Shown in pieces: positions 23,381 through 32,726 of a DNA stretch of 64,000 nucleotides; the stretch's first letter is position 1, and every line of letters begins with the position of its first letter. The position numbers and the translations under genes are program-made. This stretch comes from Bradyrhizobium erythrophlei (lineage in GTDB: Bacteria > Pseudomonadota > Alphaproteobacteria > Rhizobiales > Xanthobacteraceae), in assembly GCF_900142985.1 (NCBI RefSeq), contig NZ_LT670849.1, positions 5,658,501 to 5,722,500 on the forward strand, given 5' to 3'. A model generated the notes under the pieces. It searched no databases, was not told where the DNA came from, and saw only the letters and a program-made list of their open reading frames with translations.

Positions 23381-25014
23381 CCGTGCTCGATCCGATCGAA
23401 CTTGAGGTCTTGCGTAACGCGCTGACGGCTGCGGCGGCCGAGATGGACGTCACCATGTGGCGGACCAGCCGCTCGACCATCGTCCGCGAAATGCTCGACT
23501 ACTCGACCGCCATTTTCGACGCGGATGGCAACAACGTCGCGCAATCGGCGCGCATTCCGCAGCACCTCAATTCGATGGGCTATTTCCTGAAGACCATCCT
23601 TGATCGGTTCATTCCGGTCGACCTCTGGGAAGAGGGGGATGTGATCATCTCGAACGATCCCTATTGCGGCGGCCAGCACCTCCCGGACATTGCGGCGTTT
23701 CGTCCCGTTTTTTCGCAGGGAAAGCGGGTCGCCATCGTCGGAACGCTCTGTCACCATCTCGACGTCGGCGGCATGTCTCCCGGCAGTTATGCGGCGAACG
23801 CGACCGAAATCTATCAGGAGGGATTGCGCATTCCGCCTTCGAAGCTTTTTGCCAAAGGCGTGCGTAACGAGGTCCTTTGGGGACTGATCGCGCAAAATGT
23901 GCGTCAGCCGAGCGTCGTGATGGGCGACCTGCAATCGCAGATCGCTTCGCTCGGCGTGGGCGCACGCGCGGTCGAGGGATTGGCTACGAGATACGGCGCC
24001 GATACGGTGATCACCTCGTGCTCGGCGATGCTCGATGCCTCGGAAGCCGCCATGCGCGCCGCCATTCGCGCGATCCCTGACGGAAGTTACGAGTTCGAGG
24101 ATTTTCTCGACGACGACGGCATCGACGTCACGAAGCCGGTGCGCATCCATGCGCGGATCACTGTGGCGGGCGAAAGACTGGTCGTCGATCTCTCCGGTTC
24201 GGACCGCGCCGTGCCCGGGCCGATCAACGCGACGCTGGGTTCGACATCGTCCACGGTCTATTTCGCCATCGTCGCCGCCGCGGACCGCTTCATCGTTCCA
24301 AACGCCGGCTGCTACCGGCCGATCGAGATCGTCGCTCCCGAAGGCCTGATCGTATCGGCGCAGCATCCGTCTGCGGTCGCGCACCGGCTTGCGCCCGGGC
24401 ACGTCCTCCTCAACGTTCTGTTCGGCGCGCTTGCAAAGGCCATCCCGAACCGGTTGCCGGCGGCTTACTATGCCGTCAGCTACGTCTGTTCCTTCCAGAC
24501 CAAGGAAGCCAGCGGCGAGCGCAAGGTGCTGGTCGAGATCGAGGTTGGCGGGTGCGGCGCCCATCCCGATGGCGACGGCGCCAGCGCGCACTCGTTCGGC
24601 ATGCATAACAATGCATCGATCCCGATCGAGATGATCGAAACCGATCTGCCGATCACCATGGTCGAATACGGTCTCGCGCCGGGAACGGCTGGCGATGGAC
24701 GCCATCGCGGCGGGCTCGGCCTGCGCAGGGCCTGGCGCATCGACAGCGAGGCGGCGACTTTCACGGCGCAGATGGATCGCTTCCGTTTTCGCCCGTTCGG
24801 GTTAGATGGCGGCGAACCTGGCGCTCCGGGCCAGCTCGAACTGGTACGCGACGGCAAGGCGCAGGCCCTGCACTCGAAGATTTCCAATATGCAGCTGCGA
24901 AAGGGCGATGTGGTCCGGCTCGTCACGTCCGGTGGCGGTGGCCTGGGCCCGCCCGGCGAACGGCCGGAATCGTTGCGGCGGCGAGATCGCGAGCAACGCT
25001 ACTCGATGGAATGA
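23377..25014 (+). CDS. hyuB: Hydantoinase/oxoprolinase family protein B subunit
   Basis: A 545-residue protein. The ATG at 23377 overlaps the HyuA stop, and a long upstream frame to 23209 is discarded as overlap. TVLDPIELEVLRNALTAAAA and EEGDVIISNDPYCGGQHLPD are the family's N-terminal and metal-loop signatures, and the C-terminus carries VTSGGGGLGPP, the conserved glycine-rich end. Acts with HyuA as an ATP-dependent cyclic-amide hydrolase. A binding protein for uptake follows 40 bp downstream on the same strand. Confidence 0.9.
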   Translation: MTVLDPIELEVLRNALTAAAAEMDVTMWRTSRSTIVREMLDYSTAIFDADGNNVAQSARIPQHLNSMGYFLKTILDRFIPVDLWEEGDVIISNDPYCGGQHLPDIAAFRPVFSQGKRVAIVGTLCHHLDVGGMSPGSYAANATEIYQEGLRIPPSKLFAKGVRNEVLWGLIAQNVRQPSVVMGDLQSQIASLGVGARAVEGLATRYGADTVITSCSAMLDASEAAMRAAIRAIPDGSYEFEDFLDDDGIDVTKPVRIHARITVAGERLVVDLSGSDRAVPGPINATLGSTSSTVYFAIVAAADRFIVPNAGCYRPIEIVAPEGLIVSAQHPSAVAHRLAPGHVLLNVLFGALAKAIPNRLPAAYYAVSYVCSFQTKEASGERKVLVEIEVGGCGAHPDGDGASAHSFGMHNNASIPIEMIETDLPITMVEYGLAPGTAGDGRHRGGLGLRRAWRIDSEAATFTAQMDRFRFRPFGLDGGEPGAPGQLELVRDGKAQALHSKISNMQLRKGDVVRLVTSGGGGLGPPGERPESLRRRDREQRYSME

Positions 25015-25054
25015 CGCATGTTCAAAACGCTTCTGAGGGGAGAGGTGAGACATC

Positions 25055-26296
25055 ATGGATCGTAGAACGCTTCTATTGGGCAGCACCGCAGCGCTTGCCG
25101 CCGGCAGTTTGCCCGCATTCGCGCAAAGCGCAGCTGATGTAAAAATCGGCTTCACCTATCCACTATCGGGCAACTCCGCGCAGATCGGCGTCGACGCGCA
25201 GAGGGCGTTCGAGACCGCGGCCGAGATCATCAATAACAACTATGATTTCGATCTGCCGCTGGCGAAGGGCGCAGGCCTGCCGGAATTGGGCGGCGCGAAG
25301 ATCAAGCTGATCTTTGCCGACCACCAGTCCGATCCGCAGAAGGGCCGCGCCGAGGCCGAACGGCTGATCACCCAGGAAAGCGTTTGCGCCGTCGTCGGCA
25401 CCTATCAAAGCGCGGTCGCGGTCACCGTCAGCCAGATCTGCGAGCGCTACCAGATCCCGTTTGTTTCCGCGGAGAATTCCTCGCCAAGCCTGCACCGGCG
25501 CGGTCTGAAATACTTCTTCCGCCCGGCGCCGCATGACGAGATGTATTCGGCGGCGATGTTCGACTTTTTCGACGCGATGAGGAAGAAGGGCGTCAAGATC
25601 GAGACGCTGTCTCTTTTCCACGAGGACACGATCTTTGGTTCCGATTCCGCCAATGCGCAGTCCAAGCTTGCGGCCGAACGCGGCTACAAGGTCGTGGCCG
25701 ATATCAAGTACCGCGCCAACACCTCCTCGCTCTCGGCCGAGGTGCAGCAACTCAAGGCCGCCAATGCCGATGTGCTGATGCCGTCGAGCTACACCACCGA
25801 CAGCATTCTCCTGATCAAGACCATGGCCGAGCTTGGTTACAAGGCGAATGCGATCGTGGCGCAAGATGCAGGCTTTTCCGACAAGGCGTTCTACGACGCG
25901 GTCGGCGACAAGGTCGAGGGCGCGATCTCGCGCAGCACGTTCTCGCTCGATCTTGCGACCAAGCGGCCGATGGTCGGCAAAATCAACGCGATGTACAAGG
26001 AAAAGTCCGGCAAGGATCTCAATGACCTCACGTCGCGGGAATTCATGGCGCTATTGGTGCTCGCGGATGCGATCAACCGCGCCAAGTCGACCGATGGCGC
26101 GAAGATCCGAGACGCACTCGCCGCGACCGATATTTCGGGAGAGCGGACCATCATGCCCTGGAAACAGATCAAGTTCGACGAGTCAGGCCAGAACAACGAC
26201 GCCGATCCGGTCCTGCTGCAATATGTCGGCGGCAAGTTCCTCACCATCTCGCCGCAACAGGCCGCGATTGCCGAGGCGATCTGGCCGATGAAGTGA
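25055..26296 (+). CDS. Branched-chain amino acid-type ABC substrate-binding protein (LivK-like)
   Basis: A 413-residue periplasmic protein with a twin-arginine-like signal (DRRTLLLGSTAALAAG, cleavage near AFA-Q). DVKIGFTYPLSGNSAQIGVD begins a type I periplasmic-binding fold of the Peripla_BP_6 family. Such proteins deliver amides or amino-acid-like ligands to LivHMGF permeases, but no cognate permease or ATPase gene is adjacent. It sits in the hyuAB transcription unit, so its ligand is probably the cyclic amide or its product (inference). Confidence 0.87.
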   Translation: MDRRTLLLGSTAALAAGSLPAFAQSAADVKIGFTYPLSGNSAQIGVDAQRAFETAAEIINNNYDFDLPLAKGAGLPELGGAKIKLIFADHQSDPQKGRAEAERLITQESVCAVVGTYQSAVAVTVSQICERYQIPFVSAENSSPSLHRRGLKYFFRPAPHDEMYSAAMFDFFDAMRKKGVKIETLSLFHEDTIFGSDSANAQSKLAAERGYKVVADIKYRANTSSLSAEVQQLKAANADVLMPSSYTTDSILLIKTMAELGYKANAIVAQDAGFSDKAFYDAVGDKVEGAISRSTFSLDLATKRPMVGKINAMYKEKSGKDLNDLTSREFMALLVLADAINRAKSTDGAKIRDALAATDISGERTIMPWKQIKFDESGQNNDADPVLLQYVGGKFLTISPQQAAIAEAIWPMK

Positions 26297-26325
26297 AGTC
26301 CTGACGAAGGCGAGACGGCCGCTCG

Positions 26326-27990
26326 CTATGCTTGGCGAGAGAAGCCGTAAACCCCGGCCGCTTTCTCGCTGGAAACGAGATCGCTTTCCACGTCGTCACG
26401 CACGCTTGCCTCGGCGCGTTCCTTGGGATCGCCGATGCCGGCGCCGCCGGGCGTCATCACCACCAGCCGGTCGTCCGGCGGCACGGTCTGAAAACCCTTG
26501 CCTCGCAATTTTTGTCCGGATTTGAGTCCGACGTAACCGGCTTCGCCGTTACGGCCGCCGTCACGTCCGCGCGGCGGATGATCGATGCGATCGAACGCCG
26601 CCAGGATGTCAAATGGCGTGCCAATGCCGCTGCCGACCTCGATGATCTGGCCGAGGCCGCCGCGGGTGCGGCCGGCCCCGCCGGAATCCGGACGCAACTC
26701 CTTGCGCCAGAAGATCAGCGGGGTCTGCGTCTCTGCGATCTCGACCGGCGTGCCGCGCACCCCGCTGGGATAAGCGGTGGCGGACAGTCCGTCCTTGGCG
26801 AAGCGCGCGCCGGTGCCGCCGTTACTGGTCACTGCCATGGAAAATCCGTAGTTGCCGCCGGCGCCGCTGCGCGTCTCGCCCCGCACAATCAGATTCCATA
26901 GGCAGGAGGTGCCTTCGGCCGGCACCCGCTCCGGAATGATCTGGCGCAGGCAGCCGAACACCACGTCGGGCAGCATCTGGCCGATGATGTGGCGCGAGGC
27001 CACCGGCGCCGGCTTCGGCGCATTGAGAATGCAGCCTGAGGGGGCCGCGACGGTCAAAGGCGCAAGCGACCCCGCATTGTTCGGAATCTGCGAAGCGACC
27101 ACGCAGCCGAGGCCGAAGACGGTGTAGGCGGTGGTGTACGACAGCGGCACGTTGATGCCGAATCTCGATGCGGCCGAGGTTCCGGCAAAATCGACGTGAA
27201 TGCCCGTGTCCGAAATCGTCAATGTCGCCGAAAGCGTAACCGGCTCGTCATAGCCATCGACCACCATGCTGTTGCGCCAGGTGCCCTTCGGCAGTTTGGC
27301 GATTTCCGCCAGTGCTGCTTCGCGTGACCGGTCGCAGATGTGGTCGGCGAGGTGATCGAGTTCGTCGATGTGGAATTCCTCCATCATCTCGACCAGACGC
27401 TGGCAGCCGACATCGTTGCAGCCGGCGAGCGAATAGGTGTCGCCTTCGGTATCGATCGGCAACCGGGTGTTGGTGCGGATCATCGACATCAGGGTTTCGT
27501 TGACGACGCCCTGATCGATCAGCTTCAGCATCGGGATGTAGAGCCCTTCCATGAAGACGTCGGTGGCGTCCGGCCCAAAACCGATGCCGCCAATGTCCAT
27601 GAGGTGACTGGTGCAGGAGAAGAGGGCGACCAGTTTGCCGTCCTTGAAACAGGGCGTGGTGACGACGAAATCGTTGAGGTGGCCGGTCCCCATCCACGGA
27701 TCGTTGGTGATGTAGGCATCGCCGGGTTTCATCGTATGGAGCGGGAAGTGCGTGATGAAATGCTTGACCGACTCCGCCATGGAATTGACGTGGCCGGGCG
27801 TGCCGGTCACCGCTTGCGCCAGCATTCGTCCTTTCGAATCGAATACGCCGGCCGAGAGGTCGCCGCATTCGCGCACGATCGGGCTGAAGGCCGTACGCAG
27901 CAGCACCTGCGCCTGCTCCTCGACCACGGCGATCAGCCGGTTCCACATGATCTGAAGATCGATGAGGTTGGTGCTGTTTGCTCCGCTCAT
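26326..27990 (-). CDS. hyuB: Hydantoinase/oxoprolinase family protein B subunit, second copy
   Basis: A 554-residue protein starting MSGANSTNLIDLQIMWNRLI. PGDAYITNDPWMGTGHLNDF is the family's NDP loop in a variant form compared with NDPYCGGQHLPD of the first copy, and VVMTPGGAGIGDP is the glycine-rich C-terminal motif. The difference in this loop suggests a different substrate from the 23377-25014 copy. It lies 2 bp after its HyuA partner and converges with the LivK-like gene, 29 bp apart. Confidence 0.9.
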   Translation of the reverse strand: MSGANSTNLIDLQIMWNRLIAVVEEQAQVLLRTAFSPIVRECGDLSAGVFDSKGRMLAQAVTGTPGHVNSMAESVKHFITHFPLHTMKPGDAYITNDPWMGTGHLNDFVVTTPCFKDGKLVALFSCTSHLMDIGGIGFGPDATDVFMEGLYIPMLKLIDQGVVNETLMSMIRTNTRLPIDTEGDTYSLAGCNDVGCQRLVEMMEEFHIDELDHLADHICDRSREAALAEIAKLPKGTWRNSMVVDGYDEPVTLSATLTISDTGIHVDFAGTSAASRFGINVPLSYTTAYTVFGLGCVVASQIPNNAGSLAPLTVAAPSGCILNAPKPAPVASRHIIGQMLPDVVFGCLRQIIPERVPAEGTSCLWNLIVRGETRSGAGGNYGFSMAVTSNGGTGARFAKDGLSATAYPSGVRGTPVEIAETQTPLIFWRKELRPDSGGAGRTRGGLGQIIEVGSGIGTPFDILAAFDRIDHPPRGRDGGRNGEAGYVGLKSGQKLRGKGFQTVPPDDRLVVMTPGGAGIGDPKERAEASVRDDVESDLVSSEKAAGVYGFSRQA

Positions 27991-27992
27991 GG

Positions 27993-30077
27993 TCAGCCTG
28001 CCTTTCGTTCCATCACGATGCTGCCGGCGCCATCGATATGGGCCTCGAAGCTTCCTGCGACAAACGTCGAGGTTTCGTCTTCCGCGATCACGGCGGGACC
28101 CATGACCGTTGCGCCGGGTGCCAATTGTTCGCGGCGATAGAGCGGAACGTCAACGACGGTGTTGGCGCGCCCATCGAAAAACTTGCGGTGGCCTGTGGCC
28201 TTGCCGGCCGGCGTTCGTGTGACCTCCGCAACTCGCGCGGGCTTGCGTGGTTCGGTGGTCGCAAGCACCGACCAGCTCAGAACCTCGATGGCCGCGCCTG
28301 GAATCGGCCGCTCGAACAGCGCCGAATAATCTTTCTCGAAAGCCTTGCGCAGGCCTTCGACGTCCGTTGTGTTCAGCCGCCGGTTTGGCAGTTCGACCGT
28401 AATCTCGTGGCCCTGTCCGACGTAGCGCATGAAGGCCGCGCGCCGCTCGCGCAGGGGCGCACCGCCAGCGCCGGGTTCCACGAGCGCCCGGGCCTCGCTT
28501 GCGATCTCATTCAGCAGGTCGGAGACAGCCTCGCTGTCAAATTTGTCGAGACGGGCATGATGACTGCGCACCAGTTCGTAGGCGATGGGCGCTGCGAGAA
28601 ATCCGACCGCCGAGCCGACGCCGGCGTTGGACGGCACGATCACGCGTGAAGCGCCGATCCGCTCGGCGACCCGCGCGGCATGCAGGGGTGCAGCGCCGCC
28701 AAACGCGATCAGCGTATGTTGTGCCACGACGGCCCCGCGCTCGACCGCATGAACGCGGGCGGCGCTCGCCATGTTCTCGCAGACGATCTCTTGCACGGCA
28801 TAGGCCGCCGTCTCGGCCGACAGTCCCAGAGGTTCGCCGATATCGCGCAACAGCGCCTGTCGCGACAGCTCGGCGCTGAGCTTGATCGTGCCGCCTGCAA
28901 ATCCATCGGGATCGATCTTGCCAAGCGCGACATCGGCGTCGGTTACGGCAGGGTGCTCTCCGCCGCGGCCATAGCAAGCCGGACCCGGTTCCGACGACGC
29001 GCTCTCCGGTCCAACCGTGACGCGCTTCATGGCATCGACCCGCGCGATGGAGCCGCCACCGGCGCCGATCTCGACCATTTCGATGACGGGAATGCGCACC
29101 GGCAAACCCGATCCCTTCAGAAAGCGGGCGGCGCGATCGACTTCGAACACGCGCGAACTTTCCGGCTGGTATTTCTCGATCAGGCAGATTTTGGCGGTGG
29201 TGCCCCCCATGTCAAAGGACAGCACCTTGCTCTCGCCAAGGCTGGCGGCAATCTGGCTGGCGAAGATGGCGCCGCCCGCAGGGCCCGACTCGAGCAGACG
29301 GACCGGATAGCGCCGCGCGGTGTCGATCGACGTGACGCCGCCGCCCGAGGTCACGAGATAGATCGAGCCGCGGAACTGCTCGGCTCGCAGCGCTTCCGCC
29401 ATTCGGCCGAGATACCCGTCGATCAAGGGCTGAACATAGGCGTTGGCGACCGCCGTCGACGTGCGTTCATATTCGCGAATTTCGGGGCACACCGCCGATG
29501 ACAGCGTAACGCGGACGTCCTGCATCTCCGCCTTAAGGATCTCGGCGGCGCGCCGTTCGTGGGCGGCGTTGGCATAGGCATGGAGGAAGGCGATCGCGAC
29601 GCTCGTCACATTCTGTGCGCGCAATTTCGGCGCCAGCGCCCGCACTGCAGCCTCGTCGAGCGGCAGCCGCACGCCACCGTGGGCGTCAATGCGCTCAGGC
29701 ACCGTGAAGCGGAGAGCGCGCGGCACGAGGGGCTTCGGCTTGTCGATGGTGAGATCATATTGATCGTAACGGCTCTCGGTGCCGATATCGAGGACGTCGC
29801 GAAAACCTTCCGTGGCGATCAATGCCGTCTTCGCACCCCGGCGCTCGATGACAGCATTGGTCGCAAGCGTGGTGCCGTGGATGAAGACGTCGATGTCACG
29901 GGCGTGAGCGCGGGCGTCGGCCAAAATAAGGCGCATCCCGTCCAGCACTGCCTGTTCGGGATGAACCGGGGTCGTCAATACCTTGCGCGTCTTCCGATCC
30001 CGACCGACGTCCAGCACGATATCCGTGAACGTACCCCCGATATCGACGGCAAGCCGCACTTCGGCTCCGTCAAGCAT
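27993..30077 (-). CDS. hyuA: Hydantoinase/oxoprolinase family protein A subunit, second copy
   Basis: A 694-residue protein. EVRLAVDIGGTFTDIVLDVG opens the nucleotide-binding domain, VLSFDMGGTTAKICLI and EIGAGGGSIARVD are the other two conserved loops. The downstream gene is the HyuB partner and the upstream gene a LysR regulator in the same direction. Enzyme role: ATP-dependent opening of a cyclic amide or ATP-dependent carboxylation, both known in the family. Only about family-level similarity to the copy at 21308, so not a recent duplication. Confidence 0.9.
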   Translation of the reverse strand: MLDGAEVRLAVDIGGTFTDIVLDVGRDRKTRKVLTTPVHPEQAVLDGMRLILADARAHARDIDVFIHGTTLATNAVIERRGAKTALIATEGFRDVLDIGTESRYDQYDLTIDKPKPLVPRALRFTVPERIDAHGGVRLPLDEAAVRALAPKLRAQNVTSVAIAFLHAYANAAHERRAAEILKAEMQDVRVTLSSAVCPEIREYERTSTAVANAYVQPLIDGYLGRMAEALRAEQFRGSIYLVTSGGGVTSIDTARRYPVRLLESGPAGGAIFASQIAASLGESKVLSFDMGGTTAKICLIEKYQPESSRVFEVDRAARFLKGSGLPVRIPVIEMVEIGAGGGSIARVDAMKRVTVGPESASSEPGPACYGRGGEHPAVTDADVALGKIDPDGFAGGTIKLSAELSRQALLRDIGEPLGLSAETAAYAVQEIVCENMASAARVHAVERGAVVAQHTLIAFGGAAPLHAARVAERIGASRVIVPSNAGVGSAVGFLAAPIAYELVRSHHARLDKFDSEAVSDLLNEIASEARALVEPGAGGAPLRERRAAFMRYVGQGHEITVELPNRRLNTTDVEGLRKAFEKDYSALFERPIPGAAIEVLSWSVLATTEPRKPARVAEVTRTPAGKATGHRKFFDGRANTVVDVPLYRREQLAPGATVMGPAVIAEDETSTFVAGSFEAHIDGAGSIVMERKAG

Positions 30078-30233
30078 TACGCAATCTCCAAGGTCTGGCT
30101 GATGAAAGTTTTGGCTGGTGAACGGTCGGCCGAATATACAGCAATTTGTGTGCCAGCATCTGCGTCAGCGGTAGTGCACTCAGCCATTTTTGCCGGGTGG
30201 CCGTGAAGGCATAAATCGGCTCGCTTTCGGACT

Positions 30234-31136
30234 TCACCCCACAGCTTCCCGCATCATCGCCTTGAGCATCTCGGCAAGCAGGCTCGCGATCGCGCTCGAG
30301 CCACGTTCGTGGCCGATCAACATCAGCGCCTGTGCATCGCGGCCGAGTTCTCGAACGGGGACGTAGACCAGCCGTCCTGCGCGCCGCTCGAATTCGATAT
30401 CGAACGGCGTCAGAAACGTAATGCCATTATCCAGAATGGCGGCATGCCGCATGATCTCGATGGCGTTGGTTTCGATGACCGGTTGCAGATCGATCGCGGC
30501 GCGGGTGAAGGCGGCATCGAGATAGGGCCTGATTGCACTGCTGCCGTCGGCAATCACGAGGGGATAGTCGATGCAATCGCCAAGCCGGATGTTGCTGCGT
30601 TTGGCCAATGGATGGTTCGGCGCCATCACCGCGCCCAGCCGTCCGACCGCGCGCGCCAGCACCGTCAGATTGCCGTCCTTGGCAAAATCGAAGCCGATTC
30701 CGAGATCGGCCTCTCCATTGGCCACGGCGGACTGGATTTCGGCGCCGGTATTGAACAGCGTCAGGTTCAGCTTGACCCGCGGATTGGCGACGCGGAATTC
30801 CTTCACCGTGCCCGGGACGAGGTTCGAGGCCAGGCCGCTCATCATCGCGACGGTGATTTCGCCTCGCCTTAATCCCTTCAACTCCTCGATCTTGGCCTGC
30901 GCGCGCGTGAGCTCCTTCAATGTCTGTCGGATGTGGCCGATCAATACTTCGCCGGCCGCGGTCAGGATCAGCTTCTTGGGCAGCCGCTGAAAAATCGGCG
31001 TTCCCAGTTGCGTCTCCAGCGACAGGATCTGGCGGCTGATCGCAGACGCCGCGACATTGAGGTGGTTGGCGGCCTTTCGGATCGATCCGGTGCGGGCAAC
31101 CTCGTCGACATAACTCAATAATCGGCTGTGCAGCAT
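30234..31136 (-). CDS. LysR-family transcriptional regulator
   Basis: A 300-residue protein. The N-terminal winged helix reads MLHSRLLSYVDEVARTGSIR then AANHLNVAASAISRQILSLE, a standard LysR helix-turn-helix. The rest is the two-lobed effector-binding domain, starting GEITVAMMSGLASNLVPGTV. It lies upstream of, and in the same direction as, the second hyuA/hyuB pair with 156 bp between, so it may control that pair or the divergent creatininase operon. It closely resembles the second LysR at 52840 in its HTH. Confidence 0.88.
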   Translation of the reverse strand: MLHSRLLSYVDEVARTGSIRKAANHLNVAASAISRQILSLETQLGTPIFQRLPKKLILTAAGEVLIGHIRQTLKELTRAQAKIEELKGLRRGEITVAMMSGLASNLVPGTVKEFRVANPRVKLNLTLFNTGAEIQSAVANGEADLGIGFDFAKDGNLTVLARAVGRLGAVMAPNHPLAKRSNIRLGDCIDYPLVIADGSSAIRPYLDAAFTRAAIDLQPVIETNAIEIMRHAAILDNGITFLTPFDIEFERRAGRLVYVPVRELGRDAQALMLIGHERGSSAIASLLAEMLKAMMREAVG

Positions 31137-31139
31137 GAT

Positions 31140-31216
31140 CTAGTGGTCCGATTCAAACATTCGCATCCCGTTTCAGTGGCGACCTTTTGCGAATGTTTGA
31201 ATCAAAGGACCACTAG
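31140..31216. repeat. Large imperfect palindrome (REP-like), first of two
   Basis: CTAGTGGTCC at 31140 is mirrored by GGACCACTAG ending at 31216. Inside, ATTCAAACATTCGCA pairs with TGCGAATGTTTGAAT around a loop of about 20 bases. Overall it can form a hairpin of more than 25 bp. It starts four bases from the LysR start codon. I recall similar CTAGTGGTCC palindromes scattered in Bradyrhizobium and Rhodopseudomonas genomes. Confidence 0.75.
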
Positions 31217-31229
31217 CAAATATCGGATT

Positions 31230-31308
31230 CTAGTGAAGCTTAGGATTTGACATTCGCTTGACGCGCCCGCGGCCAGGTGGGGGGCGAATGTCAAATTCGC
31301 TTCACTAG
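31230..31308. repeat. Large imperfect palindrome (REP-like), second of two
   Basis: CTAGTGAAGC at 31230 is mirrored by GCTTCACTAG ending at 31308, and ATTTGACATTCGC pairs with GCGAATGTCAAAT inside. It has the same architecture as the first palindrome (CTAGTG outside, CATTCGC inside) but a different stem sequence, and lies only 13 bp from it. Confidence 0.75.
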
Positions 31309-31459
31309 GCTCAGGAGGACTTGCCAGGGAGGATGGCGTCACGTTGCCTAAAAGGCAACAGGTCTGCCGAATTTAGGCGCTTTCAAGCGATGGCGAACGA
31401 ATGCAAAAATCGATCTGTCCCTGGCAGTTCGCAGGCATCGCAAAACGTTCGGTTCACGC

Positions 31460-32275
31460 ATGGTTTCCAAATCCCGCTGGTGGCGCGATCTGACGACGGT
31501 CGATTTCGCGAGGCTCGATCCCGAGCGAACTGTGGCGGTGCTCCCCGTCGGCGCCGTCGAACAGCATGGGCCGCATCTGCCGGTTGGCGTCGATGCCACG
31601 ATCAACGAGGGGATTGTCGCGCGTGCGGTCGCGCTGATGCCGGACCAACTCGGGGCGATTGTGCTCCCGATGACGGCGGTCGGTAAATCCGACGAACACC
31701 TGGCTTTTCCCGGCACCCTGACGTTGTCGCACGAGACGCTCGGTCGGGTCTGGTACGAACTCGGCGCCAGTGTGCATCGCGCGGGCCTGCGCAAGATCCT
31801 GTTCTTCAATTCCCATGGCGGGCAACCGCAACTCGCGGAAATCGTTTGCCGCGACTTGCGGGTCAAGCTCGGCATGTTCGCGGCGAGTGCGATGTGGCCG
31901 CAACTGATCGACATCGGCGATCTGTTCGATGCGGCCGAGATCAAGCACGGTATCCATGGCGGGCAGATCGAGACCAGCATGATGCTGCATCTATATCCGG
32001 AACTCGTGAACATGGAACGTGCCGAGGATTTTACGCCGGTGACGGTTGCGATCGAGCGTGAAGCGGAATTGCTGGGCCGGGGTGCGGCGTATTTTGGGTG
32101 GCAGGCGCAGGATTTCCATCCCGCGGGCGTCTCGGGTAACGCCGCCGCCGCCACCGCGAAGCTCGGCGAGGAATTGGTCGAACGCGCGGCGATCGGCCTT
32201 GTCCGCCTCATCGAGGAAATCAGCAACTATCCCTTGTCGCGGCTTGCGACGCGCACGGCGTTCGACAAATCGTGA
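31460..32275 (+). CDS. Creatininase-family amidase
   Basis: A 271-residue protein. VLPVGAVEQHGPHLPVGVD contains the family metal ligands (Glu34, His36, Asp45), followed by FFNSHGGQPQL and GIHGGQIETS with the remaining histidine and glutamate. Family members are Zn/Mn amidohydrolases, including creatininase, formamidopyrimidine (FAPy) deformylases and mycofactocin peptidase. Its neighbours (cupin, isochorismatase-type amidase, cyclic-amide hydrolases) favour action on a cyclic amide or formamide. It begins an operon with the next four plus-strand genes. Confidence 0.87.
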   Translation: MVSKSRWWRDLTTVDFARLDPERTVAVLPVGAVEQHGPHLPVGVDATINEGIVARAVALMPDQLGAIVLPMTAVGKSDEHLAFPGTLTLSHETLGRVWYELGASVHRAGLRKILFFNSHGGQPQLAEIVCRDLRVKLGMFAASAMWPQLIDIGDLFDAAEIKHGIHGGQIETSMMLHLYPELVNMERAEDFTPVTVAIEREAELLGRGAAYFGWQAQDFHPAGVSGNAAAATAKLGEELVERAAIGLVRLIEEISNYPLSRLATRTAFDKS

Positions 32276-32303
32276 CAAGGACGGAGATCGAAGGAGACGG
32301 CAC

Positions 32304-32723
32304 ATGGCATTCAGCGTAGCTCAGCTCGAGCAGGCCAAGGCGTTCCGGATTTCGCCAAAGGACACGAACTATTTCGTGATGCTGTTCGATCAGGCGACCG
32401 ATGCGATCAAGAACATTTTTGTCGTCGAGATTTTCAGGCCCGGCGGCGCCACGCCGCCGAATGAGCATGCAGCCGCCCATGAGTTCTTTCACGTGCTGCA
32501 CGGCGAGGGGGTGGCGCGGTGCGACGGCAAGACCGTGCCGGTCCGCAAGGGCGACTCGCTGCTCCTGCATCCGGGATCGGAGCATGTGATCGAGAATACC
32601 GGCGCGGGCAAGCTCTATACGCTGACGGTCATGACGCCGAACGAGGGGTTCTCGGAATTGATCCGAAGCGGCGATCCGGTCGAACTCGATGCGGAGGACC
32701 TCCGCATCCTTGGGGGGATCTAG
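32304..32723 (+). CDS. Cupin-domain protein
   Basis: A 139-residue protein from ATG 32304, with AAGGAGA upstream. FRPGGATPPNEHAAAHEFFH followed by GDSLLLHPGSEHVIENTG gives the two cupin motifs, with histidines and glutamate placed as metal ligands. Small single-cupin proteins may be isomerases, dioxygenases or sugar/ureide hydrolases. It lies 28 bp after the creatininase gene and three bases before the amidase gene, so is in their operon. Reaction unknown. Confidence 0.82.
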   Translation: MAFSVAQLEQAKAFRISPKDTNYFVMLFDQATDAIKNIFVVEIFRPGGATPPNEHAAAHEFFHVLHGEGVARCDGKTVPVRKGDSLLLHPGSEHVIENTGAGKLYTLTVMTPNEGFSELIRSGDPVELDAEDLRILGGI

Positions 32724-32726
32724 CCG

